Source: Blasia pusilla
Taxonomy: Eukaryota; Marchantiophyta; Marchantiopsida; Blasiales
Direction of reading: 5' to 3'
Assembly: GCA_050084515.1 (NCBI GenBank)
Contig: CM114272.1
Span: 55,242,001-55,306,000, forward strand
DNA: 64,000 nucleotides
Shown: one piece after another, positions 1 through 11,228 of the stretch
Layout: each line of letters opens with the position of its first letter
How positions within the stretch are numbered: position 1 is the stretch's first letter
The notes under the pieces: model-generated
What the model saw: the letters and a program-made list of their open reading frames with translations, nothing else
Told to the model about the DNA's origin: nothing
Database searches by the model: none
Made by a program: the position numbers and the translations under genes

Positions 1-966
1 AAAGCTTATCCTCATCTACATAGAGTCACTAAAATTATTCTCTGTTACTCACTCTAGTCTTGCCGATTCCATTTAAGTTCACCGCCCCCTCCCTGCCTCG
101 GGAGTTTCTTCCTTCGCCTATACCCTAGTAGCTAGATTCACACTATCCCAGTATTGAGCTGGGCGCTTACTCCTTCACCAAGTCCGCCCATACTCAAGAC
201 GACCTCCACCCATCTCAAAATTAGAAATCCCCAACTACCTCCAACTTTTAACACCGTTAAATAAATCTTACTACAAAGAACACCATTGGGCTTATTCGCC
301 GATACCAAGAAGTTGTTTTTAACAATCGATACCAATAAGTTTTTAACAGCGAGTACCAAGAAGAAGCTTTTAGCAGCCGAGGACTTTATGTAACACTCAC
401 TTTTATTTGCCAATACCAAGAAGTGCTCTTTTAGCCAAGTATCCAATGAAAAAAAATCACTATAATTTGATCTTAACTCGGTAGGCTTCATAAACCTCCG
501 GAGAGGGAGTCCCTTTCCTGCGTCTAGCCTTGCCTTGGGCCAACTAGCCACACCGCTCAAGTCAGGTGGCTATATCCTGTGTCTTCATTTAACTGCGCTT
601 ACGAGGTGCGACTATTTCATGCAACTAAGAGTGAAGACAAGCTCCCCATAGAATCTAATGTATTTCCAATATCCTCTTTCTTATCCTGAGTCTTCTTAGA
701 GTGCGAGAGAAGGTGCGGAGGCTATTCAACGTGGGCCCTAAATGCCCTATGCTTGGTACATATTAAAATAGACTGCACAACATAATGTTTGGAACCATGG
801 TTCTTGACAACTTGCACTTACTTAAAGGAATTACTACATCTCTTGAGCCGTTGAGAATAGCCGCCGACATGAAAAATAAGGGCCTACATGGGCGCCAAGG
901 GTGAAATTTAGCCAACGGAATGCGATGAAAGAGTTAACAAAAAGGATTTAATTCCAAGATTTCTTC
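1..966. other. Left flank without a recognisable gene
   Basis: No open frame here resembles a known family. The longest open stretch, on the minus strand at 138-560, runs through a short degenerate tandem repeat and I do not take it as a gene. The AGCCGCCGAC motif at 859-868 also occurs at 2602-2611 inside the neighbouring MULE, so part of this flank may belong to that element. I could not find its terminal inverted repeat. Confidence 0.5.
299..441. repeat. Degenerate short tandem repeat
   Basis: A unit of about 25-30 bases with the core ATACCAAGAAG followed by TTTTTA or CTTTTAGC recurs four times, at about 299, 327, 351 and 410. Copies differ by small substitutions and length changes. No function is suggested. 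Confidence 0.6.
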
Positions 967-2579
967 TTACAATGTCCCGCTCCTCCTAAAACTTCTACTA
1001 CACCTTACATTTTTGGCAGCTTCCTCCGCCAAAGAAATGAACAACACTTCCTCCAAATGATTCCAATCATCATCTGTATCTACATGCCAATTCATGTCTA
1101 AACTTGGGATTGATGGAGCGTGCACGTTTTCAATGGGTTCTTCTATGTCTTCATCAGATAAGCCATACACTTCTTTCACACCTAGGAATGTTGAAGTATT
1201 GTTTCTCTGCTTGCCAAGGAAACTATTATTGCACACTTGTGAATTGCCTACCCACCTCTCGTTCCCTTCCACTTCTTCAGAGGGGGAGCCAATATCCTCT
1301 CCCTTAACAAGCCCAATACCAATTGCATCGAGGGTAGCAATACTTTCAGCCGTGTAACCACCACCACTACTCCCGACCTCCCCACCTTCATGCACATGGG
1401 TTGTGGTTACATCCACAAAGAGTTGATTGGTTGCTGATATATCCACCATCTGATGAGCACTCACATCTTGGCCACGTCTCTGCTCCCAACAGCCACAGCT
1501 CTCAAGAGCCTTATCAGCCAATTCAGCGTCAATTTTATTCTATGTTGGACGGAGATGAGTATTATCCACAAGATTAACAACACTACTATCCGCCGATAGA
1601 GAAGTACTATTAGCCCCAAGCCCACGGTGAGTTCTTTGCGTCTGACTCGTGGTGCATATTGGTCTACCAGCAGCTATGTCTGCTTTCAGAACTTCACACG
1701 TCTTTCGGTTGTGGCCTTCTCCTAAACAATATGTGCACCTTCGCCCCCCCACACGTAAGTATGGCCCTCTTCTCGGTAATGTGGGTTCATGGTCTCCTTT
1801 GATGTATATCTCTCCACTTGCTGGGTACTTGTGGATCGGATAAGAAAGCTCCTAAACCTGCTCATTACATTGAGACTTGGCGGGGCCATTGCTTGGAATG
1901 CGCAAAACACGATGTCGTCCGCGTCGAACTGCAGCAGGAGGGGACCGACACTCCCAAGATGGTAGTAGATCATCACATTTCACAATTGGTATGCTGCTTG
2001 TATAAACATGACGGATAAATTTGTTTGTCCACGTTGGATCAAACAATTGCTTAGAATCCATTCCTGTGAACACATCCCACGCCATAACATGAGTGCAAGG
2101 CCAACGGGTGTCTTGAAATTCAAGGCAAGAGCATTGGCACTTGGGAGTCAATTGAACATGAAATTCGTGCCTTGAGGTTCTTGACACAACCAACGCATTC
2201 GCTTCATTAAAGGCGATGACTTGGAACACTTGACAAGTATTCTCATTCTGCTGATATCGAAGTAAGGCATATGTCGTCAATTTTGTCTTGATTTTTTCAG
2301 GATGGAACGCTTCTAACTTCCTCTCAACATAAGTCTTCATCATATAATTCCACATGCCGCATGCAATGCCCAAAGGAGGACTTTCTCTAATAGGCTTGAT
2401 CGCAGAATTTATAACCTCCACCAAATTTGAAGTTACTTTGCCATATCAAGGCAATGGAAATGCACACCTTGCAAACTTTTCGAGCTCGATTTCTCAAAAA
2501 TAAGCTGCTGCATCGCTTATCTTCTGCATATGATGCCTCTCCATCTCTGATAGCCAAAATTCAAACCATCCATATGAAA

Positions 2580-2919
2580 CTGCTTAAGATGTTGGGAAAA
2601 TAGCCGCCGACTTACAAGTTAAGCGCCAACAAAGAACCTACAGTACGTAGCCGCCAAGAAAGGTACAAAAATTTTGTCGGTTAAAGGAAAATATGCCAAC
2701 TGATGCTTCCGCCGACTTACAAATTAGGCGCCAACAGAAAGCCTACTATAAATAACCGCCAGAAAAGATAATTGAGATGCCAAGTGAATTTTCCAACGAC
2801 TTACACACTCAATGCTAAGAATGAGAATTATTGTAAATAGCCGCCAGAAAGGGGGGATGATATTGCACAAATAAGATGAAGGTATGTGGATAGCCAAGCT
2901 TTTGCCTGGGGATACTTAC
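2580..2919 (-). other. Probable intron inside the MULE transposase gene
   Basis: The DDE core stops at a consensus GTAAGT donor (2914-2919 on the minus strand). The transposase match resumes after a pyrimidine-rich stretch and CAG (2580-2582). The 340 bases between match no protein and are largely tandem repeats. The exon phases on either side differ by one base in my reading, so a small frameshift next to the junction is needed, or the true acceptor differs. Confidence 0.6.
2602..2845. repeat. About 100-bp tandem repeat with AGCCGCC/GCCGAC motifs
   Basis: Three diverged units of about 90-105 bases each begin near CCGCCGACTTACA or its variant and end near AACCGCC or TAGCCGCC. They start at about 2602, 2708 and 2799. 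They fill most of the MULE intron. AGCCGCC equals the GCC-box and GCCGAC the DRE/CRT core, both known AP2/ERF binding sites. Whether they act as such here is unknown. Confidence 0.65.
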
Positions 2920-5045
2920 TTTTGCCTTGTCCTTGCATAAAGGCAGCAGATGAAATACTCCTCCACCAATTTTCCATAATGTGACTTTACATTTGCTCTC
3001 AGATGTTCGGCACACATGTTGTGAATATTATCTGGGAAAATTGCATGAACATCATGTAATAGATCCTTCTGCCTATCTGACACAATTACTATATTTGGAT
3101 CGTCGAGGGTAGGAATAGCCTTCTTCAAATATGAACAAAACCATTCCCAATCCTCATTGCTTTCACGAGGGCAAATACCATAGGCTACAATTATTATGTT
3201 CGAGTTTCCATCCAACATTGATGCTATGAAATTCGGGACTGGATATTTCCTGTTCTTTGTATGACATGCATCCAACCCGACTACCTTCTGCACAAAAGGT
3301 ATAACGGATTTCATAGCTGAAGGACAGATGAATAATTGTTTGAACCTCGCGGATTGTGAGTCCCAAACATCCCATGCAGCCGTTGCAAGAGGATCAGATT
3401 CCTTCACACAGTCAATGAAAACAGGGATTATGTGGAAACTTACCTGTTTTTCGCCATTCATCCAATCTCGACATATTTCCTTGCATCTCCATGCAGAAAG
3501 TATGTTGTTTGTCTTTTATAATTTTGGGCTAGGATATTTACAAGTCTGCCCACATGAATGTTGGGTTGATTCTCAACCCTATCTGCCATAACCATTGCCA
3601 ACCACTTTGCTTTATGAGTAGGACCTCTCCATATGTGAATGTGTCTTGGGCATGTGTGCTTCAGGTTGCATACAGTTATATGGTAGCCGCCACCATTCTT
3701 ATGTCGCTGGCATCTTACTCTCCATTCACAAGAGGGACGCACCTTGTCATTTAGCACACACATGTACCTTGCAAACTCTCCACATACACCATTCCGAGCA
3801 ATCCCAAATGTTGTTTTATCGTTTGATGTTTCACCACGCTTTCTTCTTCTCTACATAGGCTCGTTCAAGGGTGCTATTACTTCCGTGAATGTATTTTTAA
3901 AAACGGGTTGGTTAGGTCTCTTACTATTTTGTGGACGCCATGCTGATCCCATCCTAGCCGATTGTTTGCCAATTGTGGGGTCATGAATGCTTTCCATTTC
4001 CATCCATACATTTAACATTGGCTCCCCACTAGCCTGGTCAATATTTCTAATAGCCGCTGAGCAACTATGAGCCAAAGGGGACAATGAACCTATAGTCACA
4101 TTTGGCAAATTCGGTTCACCTTGCTTTGTAGTCGTCGTTGTAAAGTGGGCCTCCAGGCTTGTCATATCTTTTGGAGGCCATGTGGAAACTCCAGCCAACA
4201 ACATGTTCATAGCTGCCAAGGGGGCTCCGGCGGTTACACCACAGGTCGAAGGTAAACGTTGGCGGCTATTTGCTTGTGCCCAATCCAATTCAAGACTACC
4301 AAGTAGGCCCCGTTGCTTGTTAAACCTTGCATCTATGGGACCGATAATGTATCTTAAAGGGGTGTCCACGTGACATTGCATGTGTCTCATCCATTCCTCA
4401 ACAGCGGGATTCTCAACATATTCTTGAGAAGGTTCCTTGCTAGAGCAGGACTTTGGCTCCATTTCTTCTGGCAGACCTTTCCCTCTTATGTTAGCACCAT
4501 ATCTGCAAGTGCGAAGTAGATACCATTTCTTCATCTGCGCACAACTCTTCACTCTAGAATTCATGGAGCACCAACAATCCAATGCGAACTCAAAGTCATC
4601 AAAATTTGCGAAGACTTCATTCAAATGGATCAGTTTGGCATGTCTACGGATTGCAAAACATCGAAGATAGTAGTCTATGACTCCAAATAGCCGACATTTT
4701 CGCCTTGGCGGCCAAAATTTGCTAAGACATTCTCCTACTTCATCAATGCTTGATAGTAGATGGATAAGAGAGAGCGAATGGTAGTCAATAATCCTTACCT
4801 TCTTCCAAGCTATATCCTTCGAGATTAGGCTCCTTCTCGAATGTGTTTGCTTTCCACTGTTCAAAGGCGTCTTGAGAGTCTGAGTGGAATGGCCGCCAAC
4901 CATATGCAACGCACTTCCTATGTTCCTCCTATTTACCGAAGAATATACCCTTCTCATCCACGGGGAAGAAGTGTCGATGTAACATTGAAGCAAAATCGGT
5001 GGGCAAAATCTTCAAGAGATCTCTAAACAATTTTCTACCATCCAT

Positions 5046-6960
5046 TCTTGAATAAGCAGGTAGATGAACAGTGCATAATGAGAATATTCAGGAAAAACTC
5101 TGAGAGGAGATCATCTATGCATTTACATGTGGTGAATCTCGCTCAGTATACCACGTTTCTTAACTGCGTCATGAGGCGTGGACTGTGGTGTGCTCCCATA
5201 ACTTGCAGATAGCTTCATACAACACCAAATTATAATAACACTTGGGACTTATCTGTACAGCAACCTACGTGGCATCCTAAAGAGGCCTATTTAGAAATGA
5301 TAGTTTGTAGGGGGGCGCTATAGGGGTAGTAAATGGGTAGGGAGCCTCTTAAGCAACTACCTCTGCAGAGGTAAAGGTCCCTTCATTTTTAGATTTTTTT
5401 AAAATTTGTGGTTTTACACTAAAAAAGTAAAGTCTACGAAAGAGGAGAAATAGTTCATTGCATGAAACTTCACCTCTTTTAATATATATTTTGCAAACTA
5501 AGGCACCTCATTCCTCTTAATCATAATGTCTTAGATGAAACCAATAAGTGCGCCATTCACACGGGATCTCATGTAACTTAATGATTTGCTAATTTTATTT
5601 ACATTCAAAGTAACATGATATCTTCATTTGTATTTTTGGAAAAAAAATAGAATAAATCTTTCATATATATCATGTATCCCTCTTTATGACTTAAAATCAT
5701 AATCGAGTTTTCAAGATGATGAATATATTCCCATCTCAAGATTTGAAAACAACACACTTTCTTGTTTATATGTTGTACACATATTCACTTTAAAAATATT
5801 AGAACTCTACAAAAGGCATAAACTCTCTTATCAATCTATTGTAAGACTTCCTTTACTAAGAAGATTTCTTATAAATTATGCAAAATCCTTCAATTACCAA
5901 ATCACATTGGTTGGAAGGGTTTGGTTGGGGATCTGTTATATCTGAACATTGGAGTTGGAAGAAGACTTCTATCCCTAATTCTTAAGGGAAAATCTGAGTT
6001 GGTATGGCCATAGAAAAGAGGCATGATTTCCTACTCATACACTTTAATGATTTTATTCATGGTGAATAATGCAGATCATGTTACCAAAATAATTTATGCA
6101 AAAGTAAGATTGAAAAATTTGGTCATACAAATATCACCATTTGCTATGAGTGCGTATATGGGACGTATTATTATATGAAGAGTCTTTGGACCTCTCTGAC
6201 TAACTAGGATTTTTATTCTTATCCTTTTCATAAAGGAGGTAACGATAATAGACATGGTTTCACAAAAACGGACAACTCCATCCTTAGGACGGACATGGAC
6301 GGACAAGTCTAGACATATCCACGGACATGGATTACAAGAAGTGGGGCCCATAGTTATAACTTATGATGGAAGGCAGGCACGGGCAAGTAGGGCAATAAGG
6401 GAAGAGGGAATGGATATGGAAGGAAGAATAAATAGGAAAGTATGGAATATGAAGGCAAGTGAAGGGAGTGAGAAACAAGGGGGAGGAGGGATTTATATGA
6501 ACAAGTCCTTCCATAACATTAACGTAAGTCTACGGACATGGACATCTTTGCGGACACGAACTTTGTCCACATGCAACCTTCATAATAGATCAAATATTAG
6601 AAGTATACGCCTTGGGCTTTCTCTTAATCCCTATTCCACTTCATCACTCCACAACCAAAAGACCATCTTAATTTTTGTATATTGAGGCATATGTATTCCA
6701 AGCATATGGAAAAGGAGGAGTAGGGGCATAAATGGAGAGAAAGGGGATTAGGGAGGGGGGGCACATATGTTGTGGTGGCATAGACGAGATACTTGTCAAG
6801 GGCATACACATTGCTACACAATCCATATCTTTGATCATATCGACACAACACATAACACCAATCATCCTAACACACAAATAAATCCATTTTGTCATGCGTG
6901 TACACATAGTTGCCACCGGATATACAAAAAAACACATAAGATACTATACTAAATTATGAC
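5046..6960. other. AT-rich intergenic DNA without recognisable genes
   Basis: Open frames are short, many lack an ATG, and none resembles a known family. A segment near 6700-6950 has a loose resemblance to 47.9-48.2 kb, with clustered short words such as CATACACAT, and may be part of the same dispersed repeat family as the pieces at 6965-7690. Confidence 0.5.
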
Positions 6961-6964
6961 ATCT

Positions 6965-7163
6965 AAACATTGAGATGATCTTGTACCAAAATATATCCAA
7001 AAAGTCATAAACACTCAAATATCTCTCACAAACTCCATCTCTCTCTCATGTCAACCAAACAAACCCACTCTCTTAATGAGAGGCTTGGGTTACTCACAAG
7101 GCAAGGACAACCATAGTTTTGTCATCTTATGCCAAAAGGTTCAACAAAGAGAGAATAAGCTCA

Positions 7164-7165
<2 letters not shown>
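6965..7165 (-). repeat. Dispersed repeat, inverted copy of 49060-49265
   Basis: Read on the minus strand, this segment aligns along about 200 bases with 49060-49265 on the plus strand. Shared words include CTCTCTCATGTCAA, TTACTCACAA and CCATAGTT, in the same order and at similar spacing. No coding sequence is visible. The family is probably a decayed transposon or LTR. Confidence 0.7.

Positions 7166-7168
<3 letters not shown>

Positions 7169-7212
<44 letters not shown>
7169..7212. repeat. (CT)n microsatellite
   Basis: About 22 uninterrupted CT dinucleotides follow directly after the dispersed repeat copy at 6965-7165. Confidence 0.98.
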
Positions 7213-7215
<3 letters not shown>

Positions 7216-7424
7216 ATTTTACCCCCTTCACTCTCCCAAGCTATCTCCTTGCTAACCCATGCTCGTAGGTCATCTCCATGCGTAGAGGGAGACGAAGGGC
7301 ATGAGACTAGGATATATGTATAGATAGAGTATTTACAATAACATATTGTTGCGATGGCGTTTATATTGCATTAGTGTAGTGATATATATGTGCACAACAG
7401 GTGTAACAACTTTTAGGATAAATC

Positions 7425-7690
7425 GATGAGTTTTGGTATGATGCCTTTGAGTATATTGGAGAACAACCTTAAGAGATTGAGAACGACATATTGAGGGTGT
7501 GGGTGACTTGAGAGAGTAGTTTTCCCTTTGATTTGGCTTATTTGGAGCTACATATAAAAACTTGTTATTTATAGGAAGTCTATATTGAGAATATAGTTAA
7601 GTGTCCACTCTGGGAAGTATCCTATAAGGGATGATACTTACCAAAATGAGAGAGAAAATTACTTGCATGTGTGTGGATGGTCTCGGATAC
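7425..7690 (+). repeat. Dispersed repeat, direct copy of 48745-49000
   Basis: Shared words in the same order include GGTGCCTTTG/GATGCCTTTG, CCTATTGAGG/CATATTGAGG, GAGAGAG and TTTTCCCTT, then a stretch around CATTTGGA/TATTTGGA. The order relative to its 49-kb partner is rearranged: this half is direct while its neighbour at 6965-7165 is inverted. Confidence 0.65.
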
Positions 7691-7699
7691 ATCTTTGTT

Positions 7700-8520
7700 A
7701 ATGCCATCACTCGTAGGTTGCTTAATTTCTCATATGGATAGCACACATGTTGTGACCTGAATGTCCAATGCTAATTAGTTACTTTGTTTTGGATGGTCAT
7801 CCATACATGACATATTTGGCTTTTGAAATATATCATGTGTGCAAGGAGGATTGGATATGAACATAATTGACTCTGGTGATTTTAACGAATGAGAGGATTA
7901 TGCTAAAATTCCATAACCTAGTGTTCCTCCAAATATGGAGGCAAGGGCCCTTGAGCAAGATAGAATATGATACCACCCAAGTCTCTATTCATGTTAGCCT
8001 TTGTAATTGGACTATGAGTGCATGAAAATTCTTTAACCAATTCTTCCAAACATGCGATAGACACAAGTCTATGGGATCTTAAGGGAATACCTCTTTGATG
8101 GCATATTGCTTTTCTTTAGAATTGTCAACAATGAAGTAAGAGGGCTTCCAATCTAATGTGACACTTGATCCTCCATCTCTCAAAAAATACCCATCCGTGC
8201 ATCTAATCTTTGATATAGGACAAGGTCTCAACTAGATCTTGATGTTTATGTCGTTGTAAGATATTTGATATTAAAGGCGACCCATTTTGGAACTTATCAA
8301 ATCCAAAAACATTAATATTTTATATTGTAAACATATTATTAAGTATGTTACTATAGTGAGACAATGGTGTTGTGCATCCATGTAGTATGGAACTATTCAA
8401 CGAATGAATGACAAGATGACACTTTAAATATCCATCTTTACTATACTCATATGTGCTTGTACAGTAAATGACATCCATGGAGACAGCTCCATAGATTGTT
8501 ATCTAGCTCCAATAAATTTT
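7700..8520. other. Intergenic DNA, nothing recognised
   Basis: AT-rich sequence with no open frame of useful length and no similarity to a known element that I can see. Confidence 0.5.
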
Positions 8521-9014
8521 GAAGCATCCAACATCTTGAAAGAAGGTTAGCCCAACCAAGAAAGAGCAAGGTTGCATGCATACATGTTCATTTCCGCAAA
8601 TGTATGTTTGTTCCTAATACATATGTGTCTGTGCGGGCTAAAGTGCCTACGTATGACACCTAATCCCACCCCACCAACAAAGTATACCCTAGCTGGGCTA
8701 GCCCGCATCTTGGCCCATCGACTTGTCATCTAGTTTTGGCACGCAATTTGTAGCCTGTGTCAAGCTTGAAGCATCCAACATCTTGAAAGAAGGTTAGCCC
8801 AACCAAGAAAGAGCAAGGTTGCATGCATACATGTTCATTTCCGCAAATGTTTGTTTGTTCCTAATACAGATGTGTCTGTGCGGGCTAAAGTGCCTACGTA
8901 TGACACCTAATCCCACCCCACCAACAAAGTATACCCTAGCTGGGCTAGCCCGCATCTTGGCCCATCGACTTGTCATCTAGTTTTGGCACGCAATTTGTAG
9001 CATGTGTCAAGCTT
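8521..9014. repeat. 247-bp direct tandem duplication, about 99% identical
   Basis: The unit at 8521-8767 is repeated head to tail at 8768-9014 with only about three substitutions. Both copies begin GAAGCATCCAACATC and end with GTGTCAAGCTTG. A 60-codon minus-strand open frame is duplicated with it, but it resembles no protein and I do not call it a gene. The near identity contrasts with the decay around it and points to a recent duplication. Confidence 0.97.
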
Positions 9015-10240
9015 GCTTGGGTCTTGCATCATATACGCCTCAATCTTGTGTCGAACCATTACTATTGGTCTCATCTAGCCCGCCTCTAGCTCATGGAATT
9101 GACCCACATTTAGGTCATGGCTCGCGTTGTTGGCCCATATTTAGGGCATGGTTCACACCGATCTGTGGGGGGTCTATAGCTAGCCCACAACCTTGCCCTT
9201 CTTAGGTTTCCATGGGGTAGTTTAGGATTCGCCACTATATCCCGCATTTGGCCTGTGTCCAAAAAAACATTACGCTGTCACATAACGTCCCCTCATTCAC
9301 TATGGCTAGTGCAAACCTACTTCCCCCTTTCTACTATCTAATTTTGGGATTTGGAATATACCCATAAGCAAAGGGCCCACAAGTAGGCCCCAAAATGCTT
9401 ATAAGGGAATAATTTCCCTAATTAATCCCACTTACCTTGCTTCTACTTCATGTTTTCCTCCTTTTCTTTGAGAGCATAAGTAGTCTTGGATTAGGCCTCG
9501 CATTTTTATTTGTGTCTTCACAACTTTAGACCTTCACAATTGCTAGGAAATTTGGGGAAATCCTTGTTGTGCCTTTGGGGATAATTATAATTTATTTGTG
9601 TTCCACTTGGATATTTCCGCTCCTTGTTGTGTCTTAAACAAACTCTTTCTTATTCCGCATTAAGTGAGAGATTGTGAGTGTGGAATTCCCATGTGTCACC
9701 AAAATATTTTGGTGACCTTGAGATTTCATATTCATCGCCTCGAGTTTATTATTGTTTCATTGGTTTCCTTCGCAAACTTGGAATGTGGAGGTGGTATAGG
9801 AAACTTATATGAGCGCACATATATTTCCTTTAAGTGATTAACCCTAAACCTAAATCCTACATTCAATCTTTCAAGTTGGTGTATATTGAGCCATTGTGAT
9901 AACATCGCCATTTTTCATTCGTTTGGTACTTCCCAATCTCCATCTAAGGATTTTGACGTACTTAGTCACGTTCTTCTTTTTTTGGTTATGTTTAAAATCT
10001 TCCTATCTTTATCCCACCAAAATATTTATAGCCGAAATATATTTTCCTCCTCCAAGCAATGTGTTTAATGGGGCTAAGTATTTGGGGGCGGGAGATAACC
10101 AAGAGGAGTCGAATGATATTGTCGAGGGATAAAGAGTCAAATAAAAAAATGACTTTAAGATGTAAGAGAGGCCTGGCTTAATTGGTTTTCCAGTTATCAT
10201 TAGAGAAGAGACAATCATAAATTTCAAGAGGTATGGATGG
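9015..10240. other. Probable decayed transposon sequence, unclassified
   Basis: No protein family is recognisable. The segment contains a 22-bp perfect palindrome at 9695-9716 and GC-richer patches near 9030-9240. Its base composition resembles neighbouring retrotransposon relics, but I see no LTR pair. Confidence 0.4.
9695..9716. repeat. 22-bp perfect palindrome
   Basis: The sequence is GTCACCAAAAT followed immediately by its reverse complement, with no spacer. It could form a cruciform or bind a dimeric protein. No function is evident. Confidence 0.95.
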
Positions 10241-10242
10241 AT

Positions 10243-11228
10243 TCAATAATTATATATTGGAATTGCAAAGACTGTGTAAGAGAATTTCAAAAGCATGGAA
10301 TAGGGAAGTCGATGCCAATGAGGGTAAGAGGTTATGCCATACAAGTTCTCCACGATCCACAAACCAAAGGGCTTAAATGAATCAACGACTTGCTTACCGA
10401 ACTCATTCACAAATATTCCTAATGGTTCACAATATTGCCCAACTATGGCAAACAAGTTGCAATATAAGCATTAGCCTCGGCAATATTTAGGCCATGCACC
10501 CCATTTGCATAGAGTTTCAAATATTTGTTGAGATCTCTCATGCACTCAACATTTGAAGTGACATCTTGAATACAATCAAGAAGATTGCAAGGGATAAGAA
10601 TATAATATGTTGTAAGTAATTCATTATGGAGTTCTTAGAAATAACCTTAACAATTCTTGTAGCTTTGCACATTCTAAAAAAATTTGCGATGCCTTCCATC
10701 TACACCGACCCATGGATTTCAAGAAGAAAATATGTCTCTTCCATTATATTAAATATATGGTGATAATTATGTCTTGTTATTCTTTTATGAAAATTTTACT
10801 CTCTCTAAAAAAAATTGCATAGCCATAACAAACAATTCTTCACCTTCTATCCAAAACTCGTGAGTGGTCACAATACTATCAATCTCTTGTGCCCTCTCTC
10901 TCTCCCTTGTATTCCTCCATTTGAAATACTCCCTAAAAGTAATTATGGAAACCATCACATGGAATGCCTCACTAAATTCTAAGATACACCCTAACATCGT
11001 CAAGTTTGTTGCAAAGTGTGTATAAGCATAACGCAATAGTCGTCTCTTCTCTAGATTGGTTTCCATGAATTTGGTTATCACCCAAGTTTTTATCTCATAA
11101 AATACTACCATCTCACAATCTTGTACAAAAAAAAATCCACCGAGGCCACTTACTTTATTCTTTGCATACCAAATCAAGGGAATACGATAGACATCCATCC
11201 CAAAGTATGTGAGGAGATTTTTCCTCAA
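10243..11228 (-). pseudogene. hAT-type transposase relic
   Basis: The minus-strand frame at 10785-11228 contains RYAYTHFATNLTML followed by an EYFKW-like stretch. This matches the R...TRFAT.F..L region of plant hAT transposases with a DUF659-type domain. A second frame at 10243-10455 has SFKPFGLWIVENLYG, compatible with the region just before the hAT dimerisation domain. The frames are broken and the N-terminal zinc finger is not recognisable, though weak traces reach to about 11790. The zinc finger and dimerisation core needed for activity are missing, so this is an inactive fragment. Confidence 0.6.

Larger units (their letters stand above)
967..5045 (-). mobile_element. Mutator-like element (MULE), degenerate
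   Basis: The minus strand carries the domain series of a MuDR/MURA-type transposase: an N-terminal DNA-binding region, a MULE DDE core, a SWIM zinc finger and a CCHC zinc knuckle. The limits given are those of the coding remnant. Terminal inverted repeats and the 8-10 bp target duplication expected of this superfamily were not found by eye, so the true ends lie further out. In-frame stops and at least one frameshift show that this copy no longer makes an intact transposase. Confidence 0.85.
967..5045 (-). pseudogene. MURA-like MULE transposase, interrupted by four TAG stops
   Basis: Cut-and-paste transposase of the Mutator superfamily. An ATG at 5045 opens a frame that meets TAG at 4929-4931. 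A good GTAAGG donor follows at 4798, so a small intron ending near 4644 is likely. Coding then continues in the frame 3851-4993, TAG at 3851-3853, the cysteine/histidine-rich N-terminal domain (3458-3763, motif CEWRVRC), a frameshift near 3495, and the DDE core (2920-3461, motifs GLDACHTKN and VSDRQKDL, then MCAEHLRANVK). After an intron at 2580-2919 come SNLVEVINS (probably the third acidic residue), the SWIM finger CSCLEFQDTRWPCTH near 2100, TAG at 1852-1854, the knuckle CTYCLGEGHNRKTC near 1700, TAG at 1540-1542, and an acidic tail ending at 967. The domain order is as in autonomous MULEs. The intron phases do not all close in my reading. Confidence 0.85.

Noticed and set aside
8521-9014. 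Possible CRISPR-like or satellite array
   Set aside because: There are only two long units without spacers, so it is a simple tandem duplication.
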